A stretch of DNA of 64,000 nucleotides from Actinomadura physcomitrii (GCF_008923205.2 NZ_WBMS02000002.1:62001-126000), one strand, 5' to 3'; counted from the first letter of the stretch, positions 36,401 through 45,847 are shown. The notes: generated from the letters alone by a model not told the origin. Numbers and translations are program-made.

Positions 36401-37061
36401 ACGCCTCCCACGCCACCTCGAGGACGAGCCGCTGCTGCGGGTCCATCACCGCCGCCTCGCGCGGCGTGATCCCGAAGAACTGCGCGTCGAACCGCGCCAC
36501 GTCGTCCAGGAACCCGCCGAGCCGCGTCGTCCGCGCCAGCCGGTCGGCGACCTCCGGGGAACCGTCGTCGAACGGGTCCCAGCGGCCGTCCGGCACCTCC
36601 CGGATCGCGTCGCCCCGGCCCGTCAGGAACCGCCAGTACTCCGCCGGGCCCGTCAGGTCGCGGTCGCCGCCGGGGAACCGGCAGCCGATCCCGATCACCG
36701 CGATCGGCTCGTCGTCGCGCGCCGCCGCCCGGACCGGCGCCGCCGCGGGCTCCGCTTCGGCCGCGGCCGAGGCGCCGCCCGCCAGCGCCCGGGACAGCTT
36801 GTTGATCGTCGGGTGCTCCCACACCAGCGTCGCCGGCAGCGCCCGGCCCAGCATCTGCTCGAGATCGCCCGCGATCGCGACCGCGTCCCGCGACGCCAGC
36901 CCGAACTCCTCGAGCGGACGGTCCGGGTCGACCTCGGCCTCGGGGATCCTGGAGCGCCGCGCGATCTGCTCGATCAGGTGCCGGCGAATCGCGTCCTCGG
37001 CGGCGCGAGTGTCGCCCTCCGCGGTGTCGCGCGCGGCTCCGGAACGATCGTTGCTCTGCAT
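30492..37061 (-). CDS. Single-module polyketide synthase, mycolate-condensase-like (ACP-KS-AT-DH*-KR-ACP-carrier*-TE)
   Basis: A 2189-residue type I synthase from ATG 37061 (GGGGGGAA upstream). N-terminal ACP 20-95 with S57 in [16 protein letters not shown], the form found in FadD32-loaded carriers. KS 117-545: C292 (DTACSSS), H427 (EAHGTGT), H467 (NLGHMES). AT 645-950: S735 (GHSMGE) and GAGH at 834-837, resembling the xAGH motif of ethylmalonyl-type ATs. DH-like 1010-1230 has Leu1042 for the catalytic His but keeps D1157, so it is probably inactive. KR 1430-1640: TGGYGGIG, K1542, Y1579, N1583, IDD motif. ACP 1695-1775: S1736. A second carrier-like domain (1797-1885) lacks the Ser (LGGQEH). 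TE 1903-2150: S1969, D1996, H2131. Predicted product: 2-alkyl-3-hydroxyacyl chain, transferred or released by TE. Confidence 0.93.
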   Translation of the reverse strand: MQSNDRSGAARDTAEGDTRAAEDAIRRHLIEQIARRSRIPEAEVDPDRPLEEFGLASRDAVAIAGDLEQMLGRALPATLVWEHPTINKLSRALAGGASAAAEAEPAAAPVRAAARDDEPIAVIGIGCRFPGGDRDLTGPAEYWRFLTGRGDAIREVPDGRWDPFDDGSPEVADRLARTTRLGGFLDDVARFDAQFFGITPREAAVMDPQQRLVLEVAWEAFEHAGIGPASLRGSRTGVFVGVSAPEYAAFTASDLASLEPFTATGAALSIIANRLSYLLDLRGPSMIVDTACSSSLVSTHLAVQALRSGEADVALAGGVNVLLSPTVTMTFDLADATAKDGHCKAFDASADGMVRAEGCGAVVLKRLSDAVRDGDRILALVKGSGVNSDGRSNGLVAPNSDAQRALLRDVYAAAGVETGEVDYIEAHGTGTFLGDPIEAKAVGEVLGAGRAEDEPLLIGSAKSNLGHMESAAGIAGLIKTVLALHHKVIPASAHYKEPNPHIPFDELRLRVVADETPWPERSHPARAGVSGFGFGGTNAHVLLEEAPAQEVASRPAVVRTFPLSDTSDDRVRDHAALLAEWVPARDDVKLADLARTLHRRGGRGRSRAAVSARDRDGLVEGLKALAEGRPHPGVVTGSALGVPGRPVWVFSGYGAQRAGMAQRLLEEEPAFAEAIDDLDGLFAEEGGPDLWSLLEEGRKPDGPADTMPVLFAVQLGLARMWQAYGVVPGAVIGHSMGEVAAAVVAGALTPQDGVRVIVRRSKLLTQLVGGGAMAVLGASAQDVERLADGLPEVYAAVHSSPKQTVVTGDADQVAEIVKRAEAEGRLARMVQAEGAGHSPQVDPLLPNLREQLAEVGLEPGTPLADGIRLYTTALPDPRAFDGEDARLDVEYWAANLRNPVRLTDAVAAAAEDGFRTFVEVNAHPILAHAVGETLAGSGALVTHTLKRAPKGQETDDTLTFHAQLATLAAHGLAVAQPSDGRIVDVPQSPWRHERHWVDLSNRNRGGRDEHPLLGAHVELPGEDRHAWRADVGLDAQPWLGDLAVHGLPALPVAAFAEMALAAGATALGTEAVRVNSLWMERPLALAGRTTVTTTFAEAEQRVEVHALTPAGTWARLASADVGEDARPAPAPEPGAATEVAGAERGSRHYRLHPEVFDRCLAALSAEAAAVAGGGVWLAETIGSLRVHGPTHRGGHVRVAAVQDDGEMTGSVLLLGAGGEVLAEATGIVLRRTERHDVPVPVADKLVELLWDEAEAPEPGERDGTWLILADDDDALAAATAAGLESSGRRAVRRDRTDLGDTSGVEGVVLVPAADLVDEDLVLAIAETSRSLPDGPRLYVATHRAVPVLDGEAGEPGHGFAAALTRVLAFERTVQRATLVDVDRPDDLVRELLGDGAAREVAWRAGRRYAARLAQAALPDSDARPRKIVRRGGAYIITGGYGGIGLVTARLLAERGAGRIVLSGRSGPGAGAEKVIAKLRESGVDVGVVLGDIAAPGTAERLVKAATEGGLALRGVVHGAGAIDDRLIADLGAEDLHRVWTAKVEGARRLSDATWDAGLDWFALHSSAAALLGSPGQAAYAAANAAIDALAAYRRAHGRPGTTINWGTWSRVGGAAETAVTVIDPISPEEGAEALEALLAHGTTAAGVLRFDPVTAVELFPEIRNMPYFAALTEAAAERGADDAGDWPGVDALKNLDPVEARALIAARVRYRIASVLGFDPERLDPAVPLTDLGLDSLVAVRIKSGVEHDLGLTVPPSVLLQGASVNVFEEWAAGELGLAGAAAPSTAVSNAESGYVMPRDAAERLAVRIFEDVLGLDRVGVTADFFADLGGQEHQADQVVAMVAAELAREVGRGRLVGENREVTRGELFEVPTAENVAEVIRAADEEAARQTVRPLKPTGDRRPIFIAHPAGGTTACYRQLIDLLGADQPVYGLERFEDAPSVEERAARYVQHLLEAQPEGAFRLGGWSFGGVLAYETARQLTAAGRDVEFVALFDAGIPLAVDDESDTLARRFAAFADYINQTYGLDVTLTYDELSGLDEEAQFALVMERAAPLVDYIPPAALTHQLTSHQDTRSLEAYQPRPYDGRVILYHAPEETPWAVRDARYVLDGTNGFGGLCSDLEIVTIPGVHHLNLLDPPGVEILAAHLEGRLAGRAAGADGGTRRPADGPDARDASGRARTAARSTPAR

Positions 37062-37172
37062 GCGGTGGGTTCCCCCCATGAAACCGGGATCGTTCATCGA
37101 AGCGGAGGGACCACTTTGTCCTACGGTGACCGGCTCACGATGCGCACCCAGACCACTTTTCTCCCCTGCCAC

Positions 37173-37190
37173 TTGTCACGGTGATGACAA
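37173..37190. promoter_or_regulatory. Palindromic operator TTGTCA-N6-TGACAA, pks/mfs promoter region
   Basis: Perfect 6-bp half-sites with a 6-bp spacer, extended to CTTGTCA/TGACAAG. It lies in the 289-bp divergent region, 112 bp before the synthase and 161 bp before the transporter. The same half-sites with the same spacing occur upstream of the acyl-AMP ligase at 46030. This is the strongest sign of coordinated control in the cluster. Confidence 0.8.
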
Positions 37191-37350
37191 GACTCAGCAG
37201 TAACCAATGTGGCCTGATGGGATAGTTGAGGGGCTCTGCCCTAACAGCGGGCCGAGTGACCAGATGCCAACCAATAGTAACAATAGCCACGAACGCTTTT
37301 AGGGGGAAGCGGCGGATTTCCCGGCGGCACGGGACCCGCCGCGGGATCAG

Positions 37351-40017
37351 GTGACCCGGGGCCGATACCGATGGGCGCTGGCGGTGGTGGCCGTCAGCGC
37401 GTTCATGACCACCATGGACAACACGGTGGTCTTCACCGCGCTGCCCAGGATCATGGCCGACCTCGGCATGTCGTCCTCCGCCAAGGACTGGGTCGCCACC
37501 GGCTACATCCTCATGTTCTCCTGCCTGATGATCACCGGCGGACGGCTCACCGACCTGTACGGCTGCCGGCTCACCTTCACCACCGGCATGGTCGTCTTCA
37601 CCGCCGCCTCCGCCGTCTGCGGCCTGTCCCACACCTCCGAAGTGCTCATCCTCGCCCGCATCGTGCAGGGCGGCGGCGCCGCGCTGGTGCTGCCCGCCAC
37701 CCAGGTCATGGTCACCGTCGGGCGGAGCGACAAGCAGCGCTCCATCGGCAACATCGTCTTCATCGGCGCCGCGTCCAGCGCCACCGCGCTCGGCCCCACC
37801 ATCGGCGGCATCATCGTCGAGCACTTCCACTGGGGCTGGATCTTCCTGATCAACATCGTCCCCGGCGTCCTCGTCATCCTGCTCGGCGCCGTCGTCCTCA
37901 CCGGCCGCAGCAAGAACCCGCACGCCCGCATCGACCTGCCCGGCGTGCTCATCTCCGCGACGATGCTGTTCGCCTTCATCTACGGCCTCGAGGACGGCAA
38001 CAAGCACGGCTGGGGCGACCCGTCCGTGCTCAGCACCTTCGCGCTCGGCGCCATCGCGCTCGCCTGCTTCATCGTCGTCGAGAGCTGGGCCCCCGACCCG
38101 ATGATCGACCTGCGGTTCTTCCGCAACCGCGTCTTCACCGGCGGCCTGGTGTCCCAGATGCTCTACGGCATCGGCTTCAACGGGATGATGTTCTACTCCC
38201 AGCCGTTCCTGCAGCGCTTCCTCGGCTTCTCCCCGCCCGAGGCCGGCCTGGTCATGCTGCCCCCCGCCCTCACGATCATGGTGCTGACGCCCGTCGCGTT
38301 CGTGCTCGCCGCCAAGGTCGGCCCCCGGCCCGCCATCGGCGCCGGCATGGGCCTCATGGGCGTCGGCATGGTGCTGTTCTCCGCGCTCGGGATCGGCGAC
38401 GGGTACGCCGACCTCATGCCCGGCGTCCTGCTCGTCGGCGTCGGCGCCGCCCTCGCCATGCCCCTCGTCATGTACGTCCTCAAGGCCGTCCCCGAACGGC
38501 GCGCCGGCGTCGCCAGCGGCGTCATCAACGTCATCCGCGAGGCCTCCGGCGCGTTCGGCATCGCCATCGTCGGCCTGCTCATCCAGACCGTCCCCGACGA
38601 GGGCGCGAGCGCCGAGGCCCTCGAGACCTTCCGGCAGGGCACCTCCTCCGGGCTCGTCCTCGGCGCCGTCCTCGTCCTCATCGGCGGCGTCATCAGCGGC
38701 CTCACCCTGCCCAGCCGGCGCGGCTGGCTCGGCCCCAAGCACGGCAAGCAGACCCCGTTCGCCGAACCCGCCCTCGCGGGCGCCGCGCGCCCCGAACCCG
38801 CCCTCGCCACCGCCACCGCCGTCACCGCCACTCCCCGCGACCCGATCCCCGTCGTCCCGGGCCCGGACCCCGCCGGCGCGACCCCGTCCGCCGGCCCCGT
38901 CCAGGCGCCCACCCCCCTCAGGACGGAAACGGACACCATGGCCGCACCCCGCACCCCCGGTCCCCACTGGTGGAGCGACATCCCCGACGACGACGAGCCC
39001 GCCCCCCGGCACCCGTCCCCGCCGGGCACGACGTCCCCCTGGCAGGACTGGGCCGACACCGCCATCCCCACCTGGACCTTCCCCGCCGAGGAGCCCCCGC
39101 CGCCCACCAGCAAGTGGTTCGACGACGAGTCCGCCGCCCGCTCCCGCGGCACCCTCCCGCCCGACGACGACCCGCTGGCCACGCTCCCCGACCGCTGGAC
39201 GCCCGGCGGCTCCCCCCTCCCGGCCCCCACCCCCGAGACCGAACCCATAGCCGCCGCCCTCCTCAGCGAACTGGCGGCCCGCGGCGGGAACCCCCCGCAC
39301 GACGAGCAGGCGGCGGACGGCGAAGACCCCGCTCCCTCGGTGCCCCACGCCGCGCAGGGGCCGGAGTCCGCCCCCGGCGGCGCGGCGTCGTCCCCGCCCG
39401 ACGATGAACCCCTCGGCGAGGCGCCCGGCCCCGCGCCCGAAACGCCCCGACCGGATGCCGCGGACCCCGAAGCCCCGGTGGCGACGGCCGAGCCGAGCGG
39501 CGCGCAAGGCACCGCGCCGTCCCAGCCGATCACGCTGAACTGGGAGACCCCCGGCCCGTTGAGCACCCCGCCGACGCCCGGCCACGACGACGCCACGACC
39601 GCCCAAGGCGAGACGCGCGTGGGCGACTCCGGCCAGGCGGCGGAGAACCCGCCGGGCTCCGGGGCGTCGCCGCTGGTCGCGCCGGGTCAGGACGTCTCCG
39701 ATCCGCTGAGCGCCCCGGTGATGAGCGAGCCGGCGGGCGAGCCTCGCGGTGTGCCGGACGTCGACGAGCGGCCGGCTCACGTGCTCGGCGGCGAGCCTGG
39801 GGACGCCTGGGTGGCCGGACGCGGGGGCGCGGACCCGGCGGACGCGGCGGACCCGGCGGACGCGGCGGACGCGGCGGACGACGGGGAGGTGCCGGAGGTC
39901 GGCGGGCCGGGGTGGCCTCCGCCGCCGCCGGACGGATGGTTGTACACGCCGTACGTGCCCGAGGACGGGGAGCCGCCCGGCGAGCCGTCCGTCAGCCCGC
40001 GCAGCGATGCCTGGTGA
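37351..40017 (+). CDS. MFS transporter (DHA2, 14-helix type) with a 420-residue acidic Pro-rich tail
   Basis: An 888-residue protein. Residues about 1-465 are a complete DHA2-type major-facilitator exporter (FMTTMDNTVVFTALPRIMADL, motif A region GGRLTDLYGCRLTF, RIVQGGGAALVLPATQ). Such cores are normally about 480-550 residues long. The remaining roughly 420 residues are rich in Pro, Asp, Glu and Ala, with WW-type clusters (HWWSDIPDDDEP, WQDWADTAIPTWTF), and end in DGWLYTPYVPEDGE...SDAW. The tail should be cytoplasmic and disordered, perhaps docking partners. Start GTG 37351 has a weak GGGA site. The glycosyltransferase gene follows after 9 bp, so the two form an operon. Confidence 0.92.
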   Translation: MTRGRYRWALAVVAVSAFMTTMDNTVVFTALPRIMADLGMSSSAKDWVATGYILMFSCLMITGGRLTDLYGCRLTFTTGMVVFTAASAVCGLSHTSEVLILARIVQGGGAALVLPATQVMVTVGRSDKQRSIGNIVFIGAASSATALGPTIGGIIVEHFHWGWIFLINIVPGVLVILLGAVVLTGRSKNPHARIDLPGVLISATMLFAFIYGLEDGNKHGWGDPSVLSTFALGAIALACFIVVESWAPDPMIDLRFFRNRVFTGGLVSQMLYGIGFNGMMFYSQPFLQRFLGFSPPEAGLVMLPPALTIMVLTPVAFVLAAKVGPRPAIGAGMGLMGVGMVLFSALGIGDGYADLMPGVLLVGVGAALAMPLVMYVLKAVPERRAGVASGVINVIREASGAFGIAIVGLLIQTVPDEGASAEALETFRQGTSSGLVLGAVLVLIGGVISGLTLPSRRGWLGPKHGKQTPFAEPALAGAARPEPALATATAVTATPRDPIPVVPGPDPAGATPSAGPVQAPTPLRTETDTMAAPRTPGPHWWSDIPDDDEPAPRHPSPPGTTSPWQDWADTAIPTWTFPAEEPPPPTSKWFDDESAARSRGTLPPDDDPLATLPDRWTPGGSPLPAPTPETEPIAAALLSELAARGGNPPHDEQAADGEDPAPSVPHAAQGPESAPGGAASSPPDDEPLGEAPGPAPETPRPDAADPEAPVATAEPSGAQGTAPSQPITLNWETPGPLSTPPTPGHDDATTAQGETRVGDSGQAAENPPGSGASPLVAPGQDVSDPLSAPVMSEPAGEPRGVPDVDERPAHVLGGEPGDAWVAGRGGADPADAADPADAADAADDGEVPEVGGPGWPPPPPDGWLYTPYVPEDGEPPGEPSVSPRSDAW
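39829..39880. repeat. Short tandem repeats in the transporter tail
   Basis: Units GCGGACCCG and GCGGACGCG alternate several times, encoding an ADPADAADP-type run. This length-variable tract in a disordered tail can expand or contract by replication slippage without changing the frame. Confidence 0.8.
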
Positions 40018-40026
40018 GGAGCCGCC

Positions 40027-41259
40027 ATGAGCCGAATCGTGATCTTCGCCGCGGGGTCGCGCGGCGACATCCAGCCGTGCGTGGCGCTCGGGCGGGCGCT
40101 GCGCGAGCGGGGTGACGAGGTCCGGCTCGTCGCGAGCGCGCGGTACGCGCCGATGGCGATGGCGGCGGGCCTGGAGCTGGCACCGCTGACGGCCGACCCG
40201 ACGGAGATCCTGGAATCGGACGCGGGGCAGGAGCTGCTGGCCGGCGGCCGGAACCCGGTGAAGTTCCTCGGCGGGTTCCGGCGCATCCTCGGGCCGATGG
40301 CGGAACGGCTGCTGGGCGAGTGCCTGGACGCCTGCAAGGGCGCCGATCTGATCCTGGGCCCGACGCTGGGCTTCCTGCCGGAGCACATCGGCGCGCATCT
40401 GGGCGTGCCGCGGGCGCTGATCCACTTCCAGCCGAGCCAGCCGACGGGGGCGTTCCCGCATCCGTTCGTGCCGCAGGCGCGGATGCTGGGCCGCTGGGGG
40501 AACCGGGCGAGCTTCGGGGCGGTCGACCAGATCGCGTGGCAGCTGTCGCGGCCGTTCATCAACCCGTGGCGGGACGAGCGGCTGGGGCTGCCCCGGCTTC
40601 CGCTGCGGGGCCTGCGGCGGGACGGGACGGCGGTGCTCGCGTGCTTCAGCGAGGCCGTGGTGCCGCGTCCGAAGGACTGGCCGGCGAGCGTCCACATGAC
40701 CGGGTACTGGTTCTGGGACGAGCCGGAATGGGAGCCGCCGGAGGAGATCACCGCGTTCCTGGAGGCGGGGCCCGCGCCGGTCTACGTCGGGTTCGGGAGC
40801 ATGGTGCCGAAGGACGCGCGGATGACGGGGCGGGTCGTCCGGACGGCGCTGCGGCTGGCGGGCCTGCGCGGCGTGGTGCAGGGCGACCCGGACACCTCGG
40901 ACGACGAGGTCCTCGCGGTGCGGGACGTCCCGCATGCGTGGCTGTTCCCCCGCATGTCGGCGGTCGTGCACCACGGCGGCGCCGGGACGACGGCGGCGGG
41001 GCTGCGGGCGGGCGTCCCGACGGTGGTGTGCCCGTTCTTCGGGGACCAGCCGTACTGGGGCGAGCGGGTCGCCGCGCTCGGCGCGGGGCCGGCGCCGCTG
41101 CCGTTCCGCGCGATGACGGTGCCGCGGCTCGCGCGGAGGCTGCGGCGCGTCGCGGAGGACCAGGAGATGGCGGACCGCGCGTACGAGGTGGGCCGGCGCA
41201 TCCGGGCGGAGGACGGCGTGGGCCGCGCCCGCGACGTCATCGACGGGCTGCTGCGCTAA
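40027..41259 (+). CDS. Glycosyltransferase family 1 (sterol/lipid glucosyltransferase type)
   Basis: A 410-residue GT-B enzyme. The N-terminal half starts IVIFAAGSRGDIQPCVALGRAL, as in GT28-like lipid and sterol glucosyltransferases. The nucleotide-sugar site is MSAVVHHGGAGTTAAGLRAGVPTVVCPFFGDQPYWGERV. Similar actinobacterial enzymes glycosylate lipids and polyketides. AGGAG lies before the ATG, 9 bp after the transporter stop. In this context it most likely adds sugar to the synthase product or its acceptor. It converges on the MmpL gene with only three bases between the stops. Confidence 0.92.
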   Translation: MSRIVIFAAGSRGDIQPCVALGRALRERGDEVRLVASARYAPMAMAAGLELAPLTADPTEILESDAGQELLAGGRNPVKFLGGFRRILGPMAERLLGECLDACKGADLILGPTLGFLPEHIGAHLGVPRALIHFQPSQPTGAFPHPFVPQARMLGRWGNRASFGAVDQIAWQLSRPFINPWRDERLGLPRLPLRGLRRDGTAVLACFSEAVVPRPKDWPASVHMTGYWFWDEPEWEPPEEITAFLEAGPAPVYVGFGSMVPKDARMTGRVVRTALRLAGLRGVVQGDPDTSDDEVLAVRDVPHAWLFPRMSAVVHHGGAGTTAAGLRAGVPTVVCPFFGDQPYWGERVAALGAGPAPLPFRAMTVPRLARRLRRVAEDQEMADRAYEVGRRIRAEDGVGRARDVIDGLLR

Positions 41260-41262
41260 AAG

Positions 41263-44001
41263 TCAGTCGGAGCTCCACGTCCAGCCGTTGCCGTCGGGGG
41301 ACGGGACGATCCGGCGCTTGACGCGCGGTGGCCGGACGGGCTGCGGCTGCGGCCGGCCGTTCGCCCACGGCGCCCACGGTTCCCGCGGCGCCTGCGGTGC
41401 TTGCTGCTGGCGCGGCGCGGACGGGTGCGGGTCGCGGAACACCAGCTGCGGCCGTTCGCCGTCGACCGGCCCGCTCGGGGTGGGCTGCAGGACGGACCGG
41501 AACGCGTCGTTCGCGTCCCGCACCGGCACGGCGGCGGGCTCGGGCGCAGGCGGCGCAGGTGGCACGGCAGGCGCAGGTGGCGCAGGCTCAGGCCTTGCCG
41601 GCGCCGGCGGCGCCTCCGACGAGGCCTGCTCCCAGTGCACGCGGTACGGGAACGGCTGCGCCTCCGGGAGGGGCGGCGGGACCGCGACCGCCGCCGCACC
41701 CGCGCCCGCGGCGGCCGCGCTGTGCTCGCGCAGGTCCATCTTGGCGTGCAGGAACGCGAGCGGGCCGGGCAGCCACCAGTTCGCCCTGCCGAGGAACCGC
41801 ATCGTCGCGGGCACCAGCAGGGACCGGACGAGCACGGCGTCCACGACGACGGCGACGAACATGCCGACGCCGATCAGCTTCACGACGGTGATGCCGGCCA
41901 TGCTGAACGCGGCGACGACGACGAGGAACAGCAGGGCGGCGCTGGTGATGATGCTGCCGGTGTGCTGCATGCCGCGGGCGACGGCGGCGCGGTTGTCGTG
42001 GCTGCGGTCCCACTCCTCGCGGATGCGGCTGAGCAGGAAGACCTCGTAGTCCATGGACAGGCCGAACACGACGGCGAGGATCAGGATCATGCTGGTGGCC
42101 TCGACGCCGCCGGTCGGGGTGAAGTCCAGGACCCCGGCGAGGTGCCCGTACTGGAAGCCCCAGACGATCGCGCCGAACGACGCGCCGATCGACAGCACGT
42201 TCATGACGATGGCCTTCAGCGGCAGCAGGACCGAGCCGAAGAACATGAACAGCAGCAGGAACGTGGCGATCCCGACGGCGACCGCCATCTTCGGCAGGCT
42301 GCGCATCAGGCTGGACATCAGGTCCATCTGCGCGGCGGTGCTGCCTCCGACGTCGATGTGCATCGGGGTGCCGTCCGAGGTCAGGCTCATCGCGCGGATC
42401 TTCTTGACGAGGTCCTGCGCGTGCTTGTCCATGGGTTCGTACTTGTGCGTGACGGAGATCCGCACGCCGCCGTACTCGCCGGAGTAGCCGGTGAACTTGG
42501 CCTCGGTGACGCCCGGCAGCGCGGCGAGCGTCTTGCGGAAGTTCTCCAGGTAGGGCGGGATGTTGTCGCCCGACTTGGACGGCTTCCAGTCGCGCGGGAT
42601 CAGGTCGCCGGAGACGACCACGTCGATCGGTTCGGCGGACCCGTTGGGGAAGTCGCGCTTGACGGTCTCGACGACGGCGCGGGTCGGGCTCGCCTTCGGC
42701 AGGACGCGGGCGTCGACGCTGCCGAACTGGACGTGCAGGAACGGCTGGAACATGACGCCGAGGATCACCACCACCCCGGCGAAGTACGGCAGCGGGTGCT
42801 TCATGACGCTGTGGCCGAGCCGGTACCAGAAGCCGCTGTCCCGGTCGCGCTGCGCGCGCTTGGACGTCGGGCGCCGCCAGGGCATCCGGCCGCCCTCGAC
42901 GCGCGTCCCGAGCAGGGCGAGCATCGTCGGCAGCAGGACCGTCGCGCCGAACACGGCGACCATGACGGTGGCGATGCCGGCGAGCCCGATGGTCCGCAGG
43001 AACATCTGCGGGAACAGCAGCAGGCCCGCGAGCGCGGCGGACACGGTGACGCCGGAGACCATGATGGTGCGGCCGGCGGTGGCGAGGGTCGCGGCGAGCG
43101 CGTCCTCCCGGGCCGGGAGCATCGCCTGCTTGTAGGCCTTCTTCGCGGCCTTGCGCGCGCGCTTGTCGCGCTCGCGTTTCCAGGGTTTGCCGGGCGGTAG
43201 GCCCCTTGCGGCCATGCCGCGCTGCAGTTCCTCGCGGAACCGGCTGATGATGAACAGCGAGTAGTCGATCGCGAGGCCGACGCCCATCATCGTGACGACC
43301 TCGAGCGCGAACGACGTCACGTCGGCCACGTAGGTGACCACGTGCAGGACGGCCAGGCCGCCGATCGTGGAGAAGGCGGCCACGCCGATCGGCAGGAGGC
43401 CGGCGACGATCGCGCCGAACAGCAGCACCATCAGGATCAGCAGCGGCAGGATGGTGATCGTCTCGGCGTTGACGATGTCGGCGACGACCTGCTCGCCGAA
43501 CTCCTGCCCGAGCGGGACGGCGCCGCCGAACTGGACGGTCAGCCCCGGCGCCCGCAGCCGGTCCTTCAGCTTCTGGTAGTTCTCGATCTTGGTGGGGTCG
43601 TCGCCCTTCAGCTTCAGCGCGACGAACGTCTCGTGCTTGTCGCGGGAGGCGAAGGACGCGGCGTCCTTCTCGTCGAACGACCAGTAGGAGATGATCTCGG
43701 CGACCTGGCTCTTCGGGAGCCGCGCCGCGGTGGTGACGACGGCGGCCTCGTAGCGCGGGTCGTCCACCGTCATCGTGTCGCTCTTGTAGAGGACGAGGAC
43801 GTCGGGGTTCGTGCTGCCGAAGTAGGTCGCGCCGAGCCGCGCGACGAGCGTCGAGGACGCGTTCGGGTCCTCGAAGCCGCCCGCCTTGAACTTCGCGAGC
43901 ACGCCGAGGCCCCAGGCGCCCGCCACGCCGGTCAGCAGCAGGATGCAGACGAGGGTGACCCACCGTCGCCGATGGATGAGACGCCCCAGCCCCGAGAGCA
44001 T
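41263..44001 (-). CDS. MmpL/RND-type lipid exporter
   Basis: A 912-residue proton-driven transporter of the MmpL family. Helix 1 at about 14-34, a large periplasmic domain, then helices 2-6; this is repeated in the second half. The proton-relay Asp-Tyr pairs are visible in GVGLAIDYSLFIISRFREEL and VFGLSMDYEVFLLSRIREEW, as in MmpL3. The C-terminal 150 residues are Pro/Ala-rich and cytoplasmic, ending GNGWTWSSD. AGGAGGACC before ATG 44001 sets the start. It follows the acyl-AMP ligase by 49 bp, so export of the synthase-derived lipid is the likely job. Confidence 0.93.
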   Translation of the reverse strand: MLSGLGRLIHRRRWVTLVCILLLTGVAGAWGLGVLAKFKAGGFEDPNASSTLVARLGATYFGSTNPDVLVLYKSDTMTVDDPRYEAAVVTTAARLPKSQVAEIISYWSFDEKDAASFASRDKHETFVALKLKGDDPTKIENYQKLKDRLRAPGLTVQFGGAVPLGQEFGEQVVADIVNAETITILPLLILMVLLFGAIVAGLLPIGVAAFSTIGGLAVLHVVTYVADVTSFALEVVTMMGVGLAIDYSLFIISRFREELQRGMAARGLPPGKPWKRERDKRARKAAKKAYKQAMLPAREDALAATLATAGRTIMVSGVTVSAALAGLLLFPQMFLRTIGLAGIATVMVAVFGATVLLPTMLALLGTRVEGGRMPWRRPTSKRAQRDRDSGFWYRLGHSVMKHPLPYFAGVVVILGVMFQPFLHVQFGSVDARVLPKASPTRAVVETVKRDFPNGSAEPIDVVVSGDLIPRDWKPSKSGDNIPPYLENFRKTLAALPGVTEAKFTGYSGEYGGVRISVTHKYEPMDKHAQDLVKKIRAMSLTSDGTPMHIDVGGSTAAQMDLMSSLMRSLPKMAVAVGIATFLLLFMFFGSVLLPLKAIVMNVLSIGASFGAIVWGFQYGHLAGVLDFTPTGGVEATSMILILAVVFGLSMDYEVFLLSRIREEWDRSHDNRAAVARGMQHTGSIITSAALLFLVVVAAFSMAGITVVKLIGVGMFVAVVVDAVLVRSLLVPATMRFLGRANWWLPGPLAFLHAKMDLREHSAAAAGAGAAAVAVPPPLPEAQPFPYRVHWEQASSEAPPAPARPEPAPPAPAVPPAPPAPEPAAVPVRDANDAFRSVLQPTPSGPVDGERPQLVFRDPHPSAPRQQQAPQAPREPWAPWANGRPQPQPVRPPRVKRRIVPSPDGNGWTWSSD
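41552..41581. repeat. Direct repeat in the MmpL Pro-rich tail
   Basis: GGCGCAGGTGGC occurs at 41552-41563 and again at 41570-41581 (18-bp period, in frame), part of a Pro/Ala low-complexity tract. Confidence 0.6.
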
Positions 44002-44050
44002 GGTCCTCCTGTGTCGTCGCGGCCGCGGGACGCGGCGTGCGAGGCCGAGA

Positions 44051-45847
44051 CTACTTGCGGGACGCGAGCCGCGCCGCCGTGGTCGGCAGCGCGCCGTCCA
44101 GGTACCGCCGCCGCGTCGCCGCCCGCGCGATCTTGCCGCTGGACGTGCGGGACACCCCGCCCGGCTCGACGAGCACGAACGCGTGCACACTCATCTCGTG
44201 CTCGACGTTCACGGCGCCGCGCACCGCCGACTCGACCTCGTCGAGGTCCAGCCGGCCGAGCGGCACCCGCCGGTTCCGCTCGGCGACCACGACGAGCCGC
44301 TCGGTCTCCTCGCCGGGCAGCGCGAACGCGGCGACGAAGTCGGGCCGCACCGCCGGGTGCGCCTCCTGCGTGGTGACCTCGATGTCCTGCGGGTAGTGGT
44401 TGCGGCCGTCGACGATGATCAGGTCCTTGATGCGGCCGGTGACGTACAGCTCGCCCTCGTGGACCACGCCGTAGTCGCCGGTCTTCATCCACGGCCCGGC
44501 CGGCAGATCGCCCGGGTCGGCGAGCTCGCCGCCGAAGGTGTCCTGACTGCGCTCGGAGTTGCGCCAGTACCCTGCGGCGGTGTTCGGACCGTGCACCCAG
44601 ATCTCGCCGACGTGCCCGTCGGGCTGCTCGGCGCGCGCGTCCGGGTCGACGATCGCGACGATCTGCCCGGACGGCCGGCCGCACGACACCAGCGTGCTGG
44701 CCCGCTCGGCGTCCGCGTCGCACAGCCGCACCTCGCCCTGCGTGAGCGCGTCCCGGTCCACCGAGATGATCTTCGGGGGGGCGTCCTCGGCGGCGGCGGT
44801 GACGAATACCGTCGCCTCCGCCAGCCCGTACCCGGGGGCCTGCGCGCCCGGGCGCAGGCCCGCCGGCGCGAGCGCCTCCGCGAACGTCGCGAGCGTCGAG
44901 GTGCGGATCGGCTCCGCGCCGTTCAGGCAGGTCGTCAGCCCGGACAGGTCCAGGCCCTCCAGCTTCTCCGGCGACGCCATCGACGCCACGTACTCGTACG
45001 CGAAGTTCGGGCCCGCGGTGTAGACGTTCTTGCCCGGCCGGGCCGCGATCAGCTGCAGCCAGCGCATCGGGTTCATGATGAACGACACCGGGTCGGTGTA
45101 GATCGCGTGGTCGCCGCGCACCAGCGGCAGCGCCATCGTCGCGATCAGGCCCATGTCGTGGAACAGCGGCAGCCAGCTCACGAGCTCGGGGTCCGGCTTC
45201 TCCGGCGCCCATCCCGCCCACAGCTGCGCCGCGTTCGCCGTCACGTTGCCGTGGGTGATCTCCACGCCCGCCGGGCGGCGCGTCGACCCGGACGTGTACT
45301 GCAGGTACGCCAGGTCGTCGAACCCGATCGGCTCGTCCTCCCAGGACGCGGCGAGCCCGAGGTCGACCTCCTCGGCGAACAGGATCTCCTTCGGCTGCGG
45401 GACATCGTGGTCGGCGAGGAACTTCTCCACGTGCGGCAGCGCGTTCCGGGTCGTGACGATCACCGCCGGCTCGCTGTCGGTGTACGCGCCGATCAGCCGG
45501 TCGGCGTGCCCGGGCAGGTCGGGCGAGAACAGCGGCACCGCGATGACGTGCGCGTACATCGCGCCGAGCATCGTCATCATGTACTCGAGCGTCTGCGGCA
45601 GCAGCAGCGCGGCGCGCTCGCCGGGACCGGTCACCTGGCGGAGCGCGGTCGCCGTCGCGCGGGCGCGCCTGTCGGTCTCCGCCCAGCTCAGCGTGATGTG
45701 CTTGCCGGCCGGGTCCAGCGAGTAGTCGACGAAGGTGAAGGCCGGGGCGTCCGGCTTCTCCCTCGCCCACCGCGCGACCCGCTCGATCAGCGGGGTGCGG
45801 CCGGAGCCGCCGGGGAGGAGTTCGGGAAGCAGCGAGCCCAATGCCAT
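44051..45847 (-). CDS. Fatty acyl-AMP ligase, FadD32-like
   Basis: A 598-residue FAAL that activates a fatty acid as acyl-AMP and passes it to an acyl carrier protein rather than CoA. The P-loop reads YTSGSTRRPAGVEITHGN, the form seen in mycobacterial FadD32, with Arg and Ala replacing the usual Gly and Lys. Further motifs: WLPLFHDMGLIATMALPL, NGAEPIR, GYGLAEATVFV, KTGDYGVVHEGELYVTGR, DLIIVDGRNHYPQDIE and RTSSGKIAR near the end. Its natural acceptor is the N-terminal ACP of the synthase at 30492. The ATG has GGGAG upstream; the MmpL gene follows in the same operon. Confidence 0.93.
   Translation of the reverse strand: MALGSLLPELLPGGSGRTPLIERVARWAREKPDAPAFTFVDYSLDPAGKHITLSWAETDRRARATATALRQVTGPGERAALLLPQTLEYMMTMLGAMYAHVIAVPLFSPDLPGHADRLIGAYTDSEPAVIVTTRNALPHVEKFLADHDVPQPKEILFAEEVDLGLAASWEDEPIGFDDLAYLQYTSGSTRRPAGVEITHGNVTANAAQLWAGWAPEKPDPELVSWLPLFHDMGLIATMALPLVRGDHAIYTDPVSFIMNPMRWLQLIAARPGKNVYTAGPNFAYEYVASMASPEKLEGLDLSGLTTCLNGAEPIRTSTLATFAEALAPAGLRPGAQAPGYGLAEATVFVTAAAEDAPPKIISVDRDALTQGEVRLCDADAERASTLVSCGRPSGQIVAIVDPDARAEQPDGHVGEIWVHGPNTAAGYWRNSERSQDTFGGELADPGDLPAGPWMKTGDYGVVHEGELYVTGRIKDLIIVDGRNHYPQDIEVTTQEAHPAVRPDFVAAFALPGEETERLVVVAERNRRVPLGRLDLDEVESAVRGAVNVEHEMSVHAFVLVEPGGVSRTSSGKIARAATRRRYLDGALPTTAARLASRK

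Noticed and set aside
30621-37184. A 2187-codon open frame opposite the polyketide synthase
   Set aside because: It mirrors the synthase codons, is made of Arg/Val/Asp-rich text without motifs, and the minus strand has every synthase motif.
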